DNA of 64,000 nucleotides. It comes from DASQZT01 sp963728965 (GTDB lineage Bacteria; Acidobacteriota; Terriglobia; Bryobacterales; Bryobacteraceae). Position 1 is the first letter of the stretch; each line of letters begins with the position of its first letter. The notes below the pieces were generated by a model. That model had not been told where the DNA came from. It searched no databases and saw nothing but the letters and a program-made list of their open reading frames with translations. Where the stretch lies: NCBI GenBank assembly GCA_963728965.1, contig CAVSMH010000008.1:62001-126000 (forward strand), in the 5' to 3' direction. Below are positions 18,320-28,105 of this stretch, one piece after another. The position numbers and the translations under genes are program-made.

Positions 18320-19755
18320 TTACGCCTTACTCTGCCGCAGCGCTCCGAGCACCTTTGCGGGCGTCAATGGCAGGCTGCGAATGGTCACGCCAATCGCATT
18401 CCGGACCGCCAGTGCGATTGCCGCGGCCGTTGCCACCGTCGGGGGTTCCCCGAGTCCGATGACGCCGCGCTCCGGCTGATCCTTGAGACGCACATCGATC
18501 TTTGGAATATCCGACATCCCTGCGAGCAGATACCACTCCATGTTGGGGTTAACCATTTGCCCGGTATTGCGATCGAGGATGGGATCTTCAAGAAGGGCGA
18601 AACTGAGCGAGCCGATGACGCCGCCATAGCACTGGCTTTCGGCTGTGAGCCGGCTGACCACCAGTCCGCAGTCCTGCACTACGAGAATTCGCTTCGCCTT
18701 GACGATGCCGGTTTCCACATCGACAGTGACCTCCGCGAACTGAGCGCCACTCGTGGTCGACGAGGACATGTTGGGTTTCCAGTCGCCCTCCGCCACGATC
18801 GGTTGAGGGCCAATCCGCTTGCAGGCGTCCGCCCAGGACATGCCCTTCGAGGGATCATCCTTCACGTGAATGCGACCGCCCGTGGCGACCAGCGAGGCGG
18901 CGCCGACGTTCAGCGAGGGCGCGACTTTCTCCTTCAACGCATGGAGCGCATTGACCGCGGCGACGCGGATTCCCGGACTGATGCTCGCCGCCGTGGTGCT
19001 GCCGCCGGACATGGGGCTAGCACCCGAAGCCGAGTCGCCAATCTCAGGCCTTACCTGTGAAGGCTGCAGACTCAGCGCATCGGCCGTTATAACCGCGACC
19101 AGTGTACGCATGCCTGTGCCGAGGTCCTGCGTCCCGAGGCGCATGACGACGATGCCATCTGATGTGATCTCGCAATGGGCCCGTGCCGGTCCGCAGCCGC
19201 CGCCACCCCAGGTATTGATAGAGACGCCCATGCCCGTCTTGAGAGGGCCAACAGTTTCGTCCCCGGTCGCGTGCCGTTTGCTCCAGCCGAATTCCGCAGC
19301 GCCCTCCCGCAGACATGAGCCCCACATCGCATTCGGCGCTTCTGGCGGCAGGTTCTTGATTCGAAACTCGAGCGGATCGAGCTTCACCTAGTCGGCCAGC
19401 TCATCCATCATGATTTCGGTGTTGAACAAACCCTGCGGATGGCCCGGCGCGCGCATGGGGCGCTGTTGGCCGGTGTTCGTAAAAACGTCTTTATGCGACC
19501 GTCGTCGATTCGCGATCCGATAAATGTACGGCAGCGGGAATCTCGCGGTGGCGCCTGCGCCTCCCGTGCCCCACGTCTCCGCATCGAAAGCAGTGATCAC
19601 GCCATCGGCTGAGACACCCGCTTTGATCTTTGACGCAGAAGATGGGCGATTACCGGTTGCCAGATGCTCTTCCTTGCGATCGAGCATGAGTTTGACCGGC
19701 GCATTAGCAGCCTTGGCAAGCTTGGCGCAAAGCAGTCCCTCCGCGCCGACGCTTA
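18320..19755 (-). pseudogene. Xanthine dehydrogenase-family molybdopterin subunit, C-terminal half
   Basis: From 19755 to 18320 the frame reads LCAKLAKAANAPVKLMLDRK to GQQRPMRAPGHPQG. It meets an in-frame TAG at 19390-19388 (DELAD stop VKLDPLEFR) and then continues to GVTIRSLPLTPAKVL. The arginine-containing cofactor loop (RPMRAPGHPQG) and the late GLGEPP motif, with the catalytic Glu position, are present. The N-terminal half lies at 21102-21784 beyond an ISAzo13 element. Joining the halves with one TTA restores GSKALSVGAEG exactly. Confidence 0.8.
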
Positions 19756-21101
19756 GGGGCCGTTAAACAATAAACTGTACAAAACAGAATAATAGGTACA
19801 TGTTTGACGTAGTGAAGAACTGCGCCAAACGTAGCGTCGTGTCGCCCTCTCCGGCGGAGCGGCGGTGGTTGCGGGTAATGAGCAGCTTGAACGAATATCA
19901 GGCTCGACTCTTCGTTGCCGAGAAAGCGTTAGAGATCGGACGAGGAGGGATTAGCCGACTGTCAAAGCTGACCGGGATGTCGCGCGTAACGATTACAAGT
20001 GGCCTCAAGGGACTCCGGGGTGCCAATAAATTGCGGAAGGCCGCTACGGGCCGAGTGCGGGCCCCCGGCGGCGGTCGCAAGAAGGTGGAGGAGGCGGACC
20101 CGGCGTTACAGCCCCGCCTGCAGGCCATCGTCGAAGAAACGACGGCGGGCGACCCGATGAGCCCGCTGAAGTGGACGAGCAAGTCGACCCGCACAATCGC
20201 CGAAGAACTGGCACGTGAGGGGCCTCCGGTGAGCAATGTCACGGTAGCGCGATGCCTGGCCGAGATGGGATACACTCTGCAAGCCAGTGTGAAGACGCGC
20301 GAGGGTCCCCAGCATCCTGACCGGGACGCGCAGTTCCGCTACCTGAACCGGCAAGTACAGTCTTTTCGCCACACCGGCGACCCCGTAATTTCGGTCGACA
20401 CAAAGAAGAAGGAACTGGTGGGAGCCTTCAAAAACGTGGGCCGCTGGTGGCTGCGGCAAGGGGAGGCGGACGAGGTATCGGCCTACGACTTTCCGAGCCA
20501 GGCAGAGGGCAAAGCGATTCCCTATGGCGCCTATGACATTGCGCGCAACCGGGCAGTGGTCAATGTCGGAGTGACCCATGAAACCGCAGAATTCGCGGTT
20601 GAGAGCATCCGGCGTTGGTGGCGTATGGACGGCAGGAGGCACTACCGCGGGGTGCAGCGGTTGCTGATCTGCGCCGACAGTGGTGGCGGGAACGGCAGTC
20701 GGCAGCGGGCCTGGAAAGTGCGCCTCCAGGAATTAAGCGATGAGACCGGCATGGCGATCACGGTTTGCCACTACCCGCCGGGAACCAGTAAATGGAACAA
20801 GATCGAGCATCGGCTATTTTCGTTCATCAGCCTGAATTGGAAGGGCCAGCCGTTGATCAATTTCGAGACGGTAGTAAACTTGATCGGTGGAACCCGCACC
20901 CAGAGCGGCCTGAAGGTCAAGGCCATTCTGGATACCAATCAATATGAGACCGGCGTTGAACTATCCAAGAAGGACATGGACCAATTGCGCCTCAGACGCC
21001 ACAAAAGGCATCCCGACTGGAACTACACACTTTCTCCTAGTAACCACGAGTAGCCCCTTTTAGAAGTTCTCCTATTGTACAGGTTACTGTTTAACTGGCC
21101 C
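19756..21101 (+). mobile_element. ISAzo13-family insertion sequence (1346 bp)
   Basis: Terminal repeats: GGGGCCGTTAAACAATAAAC on the left and, reversed, GGGCCAGTTAAACAGTAACC on the right, both followed by a TGTACAA block. TTA is duplicated at 19753-19755 and 21102-21104. It interrupts the molybdopterin subunit gene. The transposase is intact, so the element may be active. Confidence 0.85.
19800..21053 (+). CDS. ISAzo13-family transposase
   Basis: 417 residues, uninterrupted. It has an N-terminal helix-turn-helix (GISRLSKLTGMSRVTITSGL), a segment ending PMSPLKWTSKSTRTIAEEL, then the DDE core: VISVDTKKKELVG, LLICADSGGGNG and TSKWNKIEHRLFS. This matches the Rhodopirellula-type DDE_Tnp_ISAZ013 domain. 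No frameshift is required, and it is one of only two transposases in the window that look fully intact. ATG 19800 gives the full length. Confidence 0.85.
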   Translation: MFDVVKNCAKRSVVSPSPAERRWLRVMSSLNEYQARLFVAEKALEIGRGGISRLSKLTGMSRVTITSGLKGLRGANKLRKAATGRVRAPGGGRKKVEEADPALQPRLQAIVEETTAGDPMSPLKWTSKSTRTIAEELAREGPPVSNVTVARCLAEMGYTLQASVKTREGPQHPDRDAQFRYLNRQVQSFRHTGDPVISVDTKKKELVGAFKNVGRWWLRQGEADEVSAYDFPSQAEGKAIPYGAYDIARNRAVVNVGVTHETAEFAVESIRRWWRMDGRRHYRGVQRLLICADSGGGNGSRQRAWKVRLQELSDETGMAITVCHYPPGTSKWNKIEHRLFSFISLNWKGQPLINFETVVNLIGGTRTQSGLKVKAILDTNQYETGVELSKKDMDQLRLRRHKRHPDWNYTLSPSNHE

Positions 21102-21784
21102 TTAATGCCTTACTGCCGAAGCCGCCGCCCATGTACTGGCAGATGACGCGCACGTTGGCCTGCGGAATTCCCAACGCGCTGGCGAAATTCTCACGAGCGC
21201 CGCTGATCCCCTGCGTGGAGATCCACGCGGTCAGCCTGTCCCCGTCCCATTCGCATACCGTGCCGTGCGTCTCCATGCACGTATGCGTGATGCCCGGGGT
21301 CGCATAGGTTTCTTCGATGACGTGCGCTGCCGCCTGGACGCCGGCGGCCAGGTCACCACTTTGCTGCGACTGGCTGGCCCGCACGTTCCCGCCGGTGAAT
21401 ACCGGGGGCGCCGTGCCCGCTAGCGCCTTTTCACACTGGTCACGTGCGGTTGGATGTCGTACTCGACTTTGATGGCCCGCGCCGCGTCGATGGCATGCTC
21501 CTCGGTGTCGGCTGCCACGGCAGCCACTTCGTCGCCTTGGAACATCACGCGATTGTTCTGCCCCGCCGGGTCTTTTGCGACGAGCGCGGCCTTGACGCCT
21601 GGCATGCGATTCGCCACCGACAGATCACCGATACGACGCGGGCGTGCGGGTATGGCGACCGGACGATCCTTGCGTACAACATGCGCGGACGCGCGATATC
21701 GAAGGTGTACTTCGCGCGGCCGGTCACTTTGTCTGGTCCGTCCAGGCGTTTGACTCGCGTACCAGAAGGGTGACCCGCGGCTCG
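21102..21784 (-). pseudogene. Xanthine dehydrogenase-family molybdopterin subunit, N-terminal half
   Basis: Readable in pieces: RLDGPDKVTGRAKYTFDIAR with LYARIVRSPYPHARVV; then DLSVANRMPGVKAALVAKDP to YDIQPHVTSVKRR; then ALAGTAPPVFTGGNVRASQS to CQYMGGGFGSKA. Frame changes are needed near 21640 and near 21420. The piece GGGFGSK is the substrate/cofactor loop of this enzyme family. It belongs to the same gene as 18320-19755. Confidence 0.75.
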
Positions 21785-21980
21785 ATGTTGAGAGGATTTG
21801 CCGCCCGTTTACGTTTAGCCGAACAGGCACCTCTCCCGGCCCGGGGGCCGGGGGCGTGGTCTGAGCGTCAGCTTCATTCGGAGCAACAACGGTCTCGGCG
21901 AGACCGACAACGCCCGTGGTTTTGAGGAAATTGCGACGGCTGAACCTCATGCCGCCCGACGAGTCGTCCTTCTTAGCCAT
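21785..21980 (-). pseudogene. [2Fe-2S] subunit remnant: Tat signal and first residues only
   Basis: ATG 21980 starts a protein with a twin-arginine signal (FSRRNFLKTTGVVGLAET) and the first strand of a plant-type ferredoxin domain (VPVRLNVNGRQ). After a one-base shift, LNIEPRVTLL is still readable. At that point the sequence jumps directly into the molybdopterin subunit (TRVKRLDGPDKVTG). All eight Fe-S cysteines are therefore gone: an internal deletion of several hundred bases fused the two genes. Between 21981 and 22382 I see no gene I can support. Confidence 0.7.
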
Positions 21981-22382
21981 CCTGCTCCCCTCTGCTGCTG
22001 GCGATGGGACGCCAACCGTGCCCTACATTATTTGTGGTCCGATTTTGCCCTGCTTTCGCAATTCAATCAGCAACATTCTGGCGAAGCGATAGTTTCAGCT
22101 GGCGAACGACATGACACCAGTGGGGAACCCCTGCGACGCGGGGGACGAATGAAAGGAGAGCGTTGTATGCGGCAATACTATTGAGGGCACCCCGCGCGCC
22201 CAGCATCCCGAGTTGGTGACGACGGTGACAGGCACCCGCGTTTTCCCGAACGCCTTGAGTGCCGCGGGACGAAATGATGCCGATCAGGGTATCGAGAAAC
22301 GAGTACTCACGATAGCAGAAGAGCCCTGGAGTGAACCCACGAGGGCGCGACTTCCGGGCAGTAAGTTTTACTGCTGCAGGAT

Positions 22383-23213
22383 TCACGAAAGTACGGTGTG
22401 CTCCGTCCCGTCGAAGACAGAGAGCGAGAGAGCGCGCCAATTGGAGCCGGCATTTCGGCGAACGGCGATCATCTCCGCAGTCACGGAGATGGCAATTTCT
22501 TCGGGGTAATCGCCCCGATGTCCAGCCCCATCGGCGCATGAATGCGCTGGAACGCTGCGCGCGAGGTGCCTTGTTTTTCGAGTTCGCGGATCACATTCAG
22601 GACCTTGCGTTTGCTCCCGATCATGGCGATGTACCGCGCCTCGGTCGCGATCGCCAGTTGGAGCACTCCATGTCGTCGCGATGGCCGCGAGTGACGATGA
22701 TGTGTAGCTTGTTTCGTTGATGGCCAGGCGCGGGAAAACCTCTTCGTACTCGTCGGCATGTACGGCTACGGCTTCCGGGAAGCGCTCGCGATTAGCGAAG
22801 GTGTCGCGGTTATCGATAACGACGCTATTGAAACCGGCCAGGGTTGCCACCTTGGAGAGACTTTTGGAAATGTGTCCGGCGCCGAAGATGAAGGCATGGG
22901 GTACGGGCATGATCGGCTCCACAAAGACGTCGAGTTGGCCGTTGCAGATCAGGCCGTTATCGTATGCCGCGTCCTGGCCCAGGTTGAAGTTGAGGTGTTT
23001 GGGTTTCTCCGTTTGAATCACCTCCCGGGCAGCATTCCACACTTCGGCCTCCACGCAGCCACCGCCGATGGTGCCCGTCATGGACCCGTCCTCGCGGACC
23101 AGGATTTTCGCACTCTCGAAGCTGGGGATCGAACCGCGCACTTCCACGATGGTGGCCAGTGCGCATTTTTGCCCCAGATTGCGGAGACGCAATAGTTCCT
23201 CGAAGATGTCCCT
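22383..23213 (-). pseudogene. XdhC/CoxI-family maturation factor, frameshifted
   Basis: The N-terminal XdhC domain is intact (LGQKCALATIVEVRGSIPSF, GSMTGTIGGGCVEAEVW, LDVFVEPI), as is the start of the Rossmann-like half (HAFIFGAGHISKSLSKVATL). After LAINETSY the frame changes at least twice. LQLAIATEARYIAMIGSKRK to HAPMGLDIGAITP is in one frame, and EEIAISVTAEMIAVRRN in the first again. XdhC proteins insert sulfurated molybdenum cofactor into xanthine dehydrogenase-type enzymes, fitting the surrounding operon. The 5' end (LRDIFEELLRL) runs into the MITE-like element. Confidence 0.75.
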
Positions 23214-23350
23214 TAGCAGGCTGCTGAAAAAGTCCCCGGACTACTTAGAATGGCACTTACCAACAGCCGCAAACTGTTGATTCTACGTTTGACGGAGCGA
23301 GACATTGGGTGCTTTCGGGCATCGAAATACCCTTTTTCAGCAACCTGTTA
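23214..23350. mobile_element. MITE-like 137-bp element
   Basis: The ends are inverted repeats: TAGCAGGCTGCTGAAAAAG on the left and, reversed, TAACAGGTTGCTGAAAAAG on the right (17 of 19 matches). There is no reading frame inside. The terminal sequence resembles ends of TAGCAG-type IS elements such as the IS1182-like copy at 1-2.4 kb, so a transposase of that group may have moved it. It sits at the 5' edge of the xdhC remnant. A clear target duplication is not visible. Confidence 0.6.
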
Positions 23351-23378
23351 GATGACGAGCCCCTCGGCTGGAAATTAC

Positions 23379-25015
23379 TCACGCAAACTGAAAGCCCTGT
23401 TTCGTAAAAGGTAACGTGTGGATGCGCTCTCCTGTTACCTTAAAGATCGGTTACATATAGCTGGGAGAATCGGGGGCAATCCGGGTTCGCCCAGACCGTT
23501 TGGCGTATTGTTCGTTTTCAGGAGGTGCACCTCGATGGGAGGCGCCTCGTTCATTCGCAATACCGGATGCTGATGAAAATTCGATTGCACGAGCCGGCCA
23601 TTCTTCAGGGTGATCTCCTGAATCAGTTCGCTCAGACCATCGATCACAGCGCCCTGCAAGACATGCTCCGCAGCGCCCGGATTGATGGCATGACTACCGA
23701 CATCCGCAGCTACCCAGACCCTGTTGACCTTTATCCTCTTGTCGGCACTCACGGTGACTTCGGCGACCTCCGCAACGTGGCCGCCATGGTCGAAATGGCA
23801 CGCGATGCCGAGCACGTCCGTGGCGGCAACTGGCGTTTGCCCCAACCGGACTTCTCCGCGACAAGCTCGAGTACCCCTCGCATCCGAGCCGCGTTCAGGC
23901 CCGGTCTACCTCCACCGGGAGGCCCACCTCCCGGCCCGGGGGCAGGCGCTGCGAGTGCAGGCGCCGATGCGAGCAATTCCAGCCGAAGCGCTAGCGGGTC
24001 TTTTCCAGCGGCATGGGCGACCTCGTCGAGGAAAGACTGAACAACCCACGCGCTGCAGTTGGATCCTGGTGCGCGCAATGCGCCGGTTTTCAAAACCAGC
24101 GGCAATACCGACGACTGCACCTGATAGTCACGGATCAAACCTGCCGGAAACTGACCGGCATCGAATCCGCGCTCCGCGATAAACGAATTCCCTTCGCCGT
24201 AACTAATAAAATGATCGTGCCATGCAGCGAGCTTGCCGTTCTGGTCGATCGCGGCTTTCAGGTACTGAAATCCTCCCGGACGATAATAGTCGTGCTGCAC
24301 GTCGTCTTCACGAGTCCACAACAACTTGACGGGTGCCCCGACCGTCTTGGAAATCCAGGCGGCTTCAGCCATAGAGTCGTTATAGCATCGGCGTCCGAAG
24401 CCGCCACCGGCGCGCACCATGTGGACGGTTACATCGTTGAGGGGAATGCCAAGGACTCGGGCCACCAACTGGAGCCCCGTCTGGGGTAGCTGACTGGTGG
24501 ACCAGACTTCCACCTTGCCATCCCGGTAGTGTGCCGTAGCATTCTGAGGTTCGAGGGCGTTGTGAGCGATGATAGGAAAGCGGTATGCGCCCTGGATCAC
24601 GCGGACGTCAGTTCGCTGAAAAACCGCATCCGCGTCTCCGTCCTTTCGAAGGGTCCGTGCCGGCGCTTGTTTGGACAGTTCCTCCGCCTTGGCGGCATTC
24701 TGATCGCTGTCCTGCGACGCCCACTGGCCGAGATCCCATTTCACCTGTAATTTCTTCCGCGCCGATTGCGCAGCCCACCAGCTATCCGCGACAATCGCAA
24801 CGCCGGCCTCGAGCCCCGGATCCGCAAACAGGTAATTCGGATAATTCCCGGTAACGGGTATGCCTTCCACGATGAAGGCGTGCTTCACGCCCTTCATCGC
24901 CTTGATGGCGTCGAGGTTCGCACTAACCACTTTGCCGTGCGACACGGGAGTCTTTTCAAACACTGCATAAACCTGGATTATGCACGGTGCCCGACGCGAA
25001 CAGCGGCCGGCTGAG
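23379..25015 (-). pseudogene. Isoquinoline 1-oxidoreductase/aldehyde oxidase-type molybdopterin subunit, truncated and frameshifted
   Basis: It is readable from YAVFEKTPVSHGKV (about 24975) through HMVRAGGGFGRRCYNDSMAE, LWTREDDVQHDYYRPGG and ALRAPGSNCSAWVVQSFLDE. It shifts frame near 23830 (into GQTPVAATDVLGIACHF) and again near 23450, and ends VTGERIHTLPFTKQGFQFA at 23379. A further shift precedes YAVF. The N-terminal half is missing: IS1380 borders it at about 25016 and no upstream part is found beyond that element. It is a second, distinct large subunit from the 18.3-21.8 kb one. Confidence 0.78.
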
Positions 25016-25185
25016 GCCTGACGCCATTTGGGACTCTGAGAATCCTGCGTTAAAACAGTAGGTCCGCGGAGTTCACAGCTTCGCGAGCCGATTCTCAGAA
25101 GCCACCCAAATGGTTAAGGAACAAGAACAGGATAGCGGCCGAAGGCCCGCCAATCAAGGGGTTCGTGATGTTATTCCGGAACCCA

Positions 25186-25193
25186 ATAAAATC
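25186..25193. repeat. 8-bp target site duplication of ISL3 copy 3
   Basis: ATAAAATC here and exactly again at 26579-26586. It falls within the IS1380 transposase codons PNKI. Confidence 0.9.
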
Positions 25194-26578
25194 GGTTCCT
25201 GTCCCAAAAGTGTAATTGAAGTTGACGCCGTTTGACTGCAAGCAGATGCGGACAGGCGGGCTGTTGAGAAGCACCCCGGTGGCTTTCTATCCTTCGAAGG
25301 TGTTCGCCAAAACACGACGAAGGGAAAAGGCCGAGGTGCTCATAAAGACTTTTATCAGAAAGCAACTGCGCCTGAAAGCGCACACGGTTACTCATGTGGA
25401 GGAAACCGAGGAGGCGATGATCGTATGGATCGACCGCCTGGGCCGGCGACTCCTCTGTTGCAGCGTCTGCCGGCAGCGGTGCCGCGAAGTTCACAGTATC
25501 AGGCCGGTTCGGGAATGGCGCGACCTGTCGATGAGGAAACTGCCGTTGAAGTGGCGGTATCGCCCGCGCCGAGTCGAGTGCCCCAGGTGCGGCGTGCGGG
25601 TGGAGGACTTCCCCTGGGCGGAGCCTTGGGCGCGAGTGACCACTGCGCTTGCCAACGCCGTGGCAGTGCTGGCTCGCGAACTGAGTTGGAAGGGAACGGC
25701 GCGCCAATACGGACTGAACTGGAAGAGCGTGGCCACGATTGTGAAACGGGCGGTGGCCTATGGCCTTCGCCATCGCGCGCGGCCTCCCGTCCATGTCATC
25801 GGCATCGATGAGGTGAGCCGGCGCAACGGCCAGGTCTACCTGACGGTGGTTTACGATCTGGAACGGCGGGTGCTGCTGTGGGTCGGAGAAGAGCGCACCG
25901 AAGCGGCGGTGCGGAAGTTTTTCACCGAAGAGATGGGGCGGCGGCGCTGTGGAACGCTGCGGGTGGTTGGCATGGACATGGGGGCGCCATACGCCAGCCT
26001 GGTGCGGGAACACGCGCCGAATGCGCGGATTCTGTTTGACCGGTTTCATATTGTCAAACATCTCAACGAGGCGGTCGACGCGGTTCGGCGCCAACTGGGG
26101 CGGCAAGTCACCTCCAAAGAGAGAGTGACCGTCAAAGGAACTCGCTGGCTGCTGCTGAAGAATCCGTGGAATCTGAACCCGGATCAGAAGGAGCGGCTCT
26201 CGACCTTGGTCCGCTGGAATACGCCACTGGTCCGCGCCTGGTACTTGAAGGAGGCGTTCCAACTGTTCTGGTCCTTCCAGCAGCCGTGGCGCGCCGAGCG
26301 GCACCTGCGCAAGTGGATGAACTCCGCCATGCGCTCGAAACTGGAGCCATTCAAGAAATTCACAAAGATGCTGCGCTCCCACCTGGACGGGATCCTTCCC
26401 TGGACGACCATCCGCTTGTCCAACGGGGCCGTCGAGGGCATGAACAACAAGATCAAGTCCATCAGCCATCGATCTTTTGGCTTCCGCACGGCGAGCAACT
26501 TCATTGCCGCCATTTATCATTGCTGTGCCCGGCTGCCACTGCCGGTCGAACGCTAATTACACTTTTGGGAGACGAACC
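25194..26578 (+). mobile_element. ISL3-family insertion sequence, copy 3 (1385 bp, intact)
   Basis: Ends GGTTCCTGTCCCAAAAGTGT and, reversed, GGTTCGTCTCCCAAAAGTGT, flanked by the ATAAAATC duplication. It is the only copy of the three with an unbroken transposase, making it the probable active source or the most recent arrival. Confidence 0.92.
25336..26556 (+). CDS. ISL3-family transposase, intact
   Basis: 406 residues from GTG 25336 (VLIKTFIRKQLRLKAHTVTH); the same frame is open from an ATG at 25216. The GTG is chosen because the other two copies share it. Zinc-finger zf-ISL3: CSVCRQRC and ECPRCGVRVEDFPW. A helix-turn-helix-like region follows (ARQYGLNWKSVATIVKRAV), then the DDE domain: VIGIDEVSRRNG, GMDMGAPYASLV, LFDRFHIVKHLNEAVD and LSNGAVEGMNNKIKSISHRS. 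It may act in trans on the two damaged copies, whose end sequences are similar. Confidence 0.9.
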   Translation: MLIKTFIRKQLRLKAHTVTHVEETEEAMIVWIDRLGRRLLCCSVCRQRCREVHSIRPVREWRDLSMRKLPLKWRYRPRRVECPRCGVRVEDFPWAEPWARVTTALANAVAVLARELSWKGTARQYGLNWKSVATIVKRAVAYGLRHRARPPVHVIGIDEVSRRNGQVYLTVVYDLERRVLLWVGEERTEAAVRKFFTEEMGRRRCGTLRVVGMDMGAPYASLVREHAPNARILFDRFHIVKHLNEAVDAVRRQLGRQVTSKERVTVKGTRWLLLKNPWNLNPDQKERLSTLVRWNTPLVRAWYLKEAFQLFWSFQQPWRAERHLRKWMNSAMRSKLEPFKKFTKMLRSHLDGILPWTTIRLSNGAVEGMNNKIKSISHRSFGFRTASNFIAAIYHCCARLPLPVER

Positions 26579-28105
26579 ATAAAATCAATGCCTTTACGCC
26601 CTATGACTTCAATGGTAGGAATCTGACTCCCTACGGCGGACTGCTGCCGATCATCACCATGCTGGAGAAAGTGGGGTTCCAGCCCCTGGTGGAGCAGACC
26701 CTGACCTCGAAGCGGATTCCCCGAGCCATGGACCTGTACCGATTCGTGCTGGGCATCGTGCTCGGCCTCTACATCGGCTTTCCGCGGCTGAACCAGTTGC
26801 GCTTCGTCGCGCGCGATCCCATCCTGACGGGCATCCTTAAAGTCACCAAGCTGCCGGTCCAATCCACCTTCTGGCGATTCGTGAACGCGCTGCATCGCAA
26901 TGTCGCCCGCCAGATGCTAACCATTATGCGGACCCTGCGGGAACGGGTTTGGGAGGCGGCCAACGTGAAGTTGGAGGTCGTCACCATCGACACCGACACC
27001 ACCGTGCACACGCTCTACGGACAACAGATGGGCGGACGCAAGGGCTACAACCCGAAAAACAAAGGCAAGAAGAGCTATCAACCGATGCTGACGTTCATCG
27101 CCGAGACGCGAGAATACGTGTGGGGCGAATTGCGCAATGGCGACCGGCCCAGCGGCAAGCAGATCCGCGATCATCTGCGGAATGTCCAAAAGGCCTTGCC
27201 GCCTGGTGTGAAGCAGATCTACGGTCGGGCCGATTCGGGGTTCTACTGCCAGGACGCCGTCGAAGCGTATGAAGAATTCGACGCTCGATTCGTGATCTGT
27301 GCGCGCAAGACGTCCCGGTTGGTTGAGGAACTACGCCAAGCCCAGTGGAAGTCGTCACCCAAGACGGATGCCGACGCGGAATGCGAATTCCGTAACCAGC
27401 CGGAGGGATGGAGCAAGCCATACCGGTTCGTGGCTCTGCGCAAAGAAAAGCCACGCGAGGAACTGGAAGCCGAGGAAATCGAGCAATACCAGTTGTTCGA
27501 AACCAGTCAGTTCAAGTACCGGGTCTTCGTGACCGACATGAGCGATCCGATCTACTTCGTGGTCTGGTTTTACGGCCAGCGCGGCGGTGCCGAAAACCTG
27601 ATCAAAGAGGCGAACAATGATGCCGGACTGGCGGCGCATCCGTCAGGCCGCTTTGACGTGAACGGCAATCACTTCCAGTTGGCTATGCTGGCGTACAACC
27701 TGAACTGCTGGCTGATGCTGTTCAACCGCGAGCCGCAGGCCGACGCCACCGCACTCCGGCACACGACTCTGGCGACTTCGCGGCTCCGCTTCCTGTTCGT
27801 AGCAGCCAAGATCTGGCGACACGCCGGCCGCACTGGGGTAAGCTACAGCGACCACTACGAGGAGAAGGGTATGTTCGAGCGGTTGATGGACCGGTTGCGC
27901 CGGATTGCACCGCGCGCCAACGGTTATGCACCCGTGATGCTGCCGGCCCTGCGCTGACAGAAGTTCCCGCTGGTCCTTTCGATCTCCGCGCATAGAAATT
28001 CATGCGCTGATGCCAAATGCAACGAAGCAAGTGACTTCGGCGGGGGACTCGGCGGGACCGGACTCTCGGGAGGACGATCAAGCAGCGAAACTCGAACTGA
28101 CCTAC

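Larger units (their letters stand above)
25110..27957 (+). pseudogene. IS1380-family transposase, interrupted by ISL3 copy 3
   Basis: ATG 25110 begins MVKEQEQDSGRRPANQGV and continues to EPNKI at 25193. After the ISL3 element and one copy of the 8-bp duplication it resumes in frame as NAFTPYDFNGRNLTPYGGLL and runs to 27957, giving about 480 residues. DDE motifs: VTIDTDTTVHTLYG, IYGRADSGFY, and GGAENLIKEANNDAG with the Glu. No other lesion is seen, so precise excision of the insertion would restore it. Confidence 0.85.
25016..28020 (+). mobile_element. IS1380-family element with nested ISL3 (approximate ends)
   Basis: Defined by the transposase gene and by the loss of flanking gene homology on both sides. 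Possible terminal repeats are CCATTTGGGACTC near 25025 and, reversed, GCATTTGGCATCA near 28015, but the match is weak. Without the ISL3 copy the element would be about 1.6 kb, normal for IS1380. Both flanking genes (a molybdopterin subunit and a hydrolase) are truncated at the borders and are unrelated, so a deletion or rearrangement accompanied it. Confidence 0.6.

Noticed and set aside
22215..22240. GGTGACAGGCACC motif, a self-complementary-type sequence seen near some REP elements
   Set aside because: Only one copy noticed in the window and no paired hairpin or TnpA_REP gene; not enough to call a REP.
23404..23438. AAGGTAAC ... GTTACCTT inverted repeat
   Set aside because: It falls inside the reconstructed C-terminal codons of the molybdopterin subunit (VTGERIHTLPFT), so it is explained by coding sequence.
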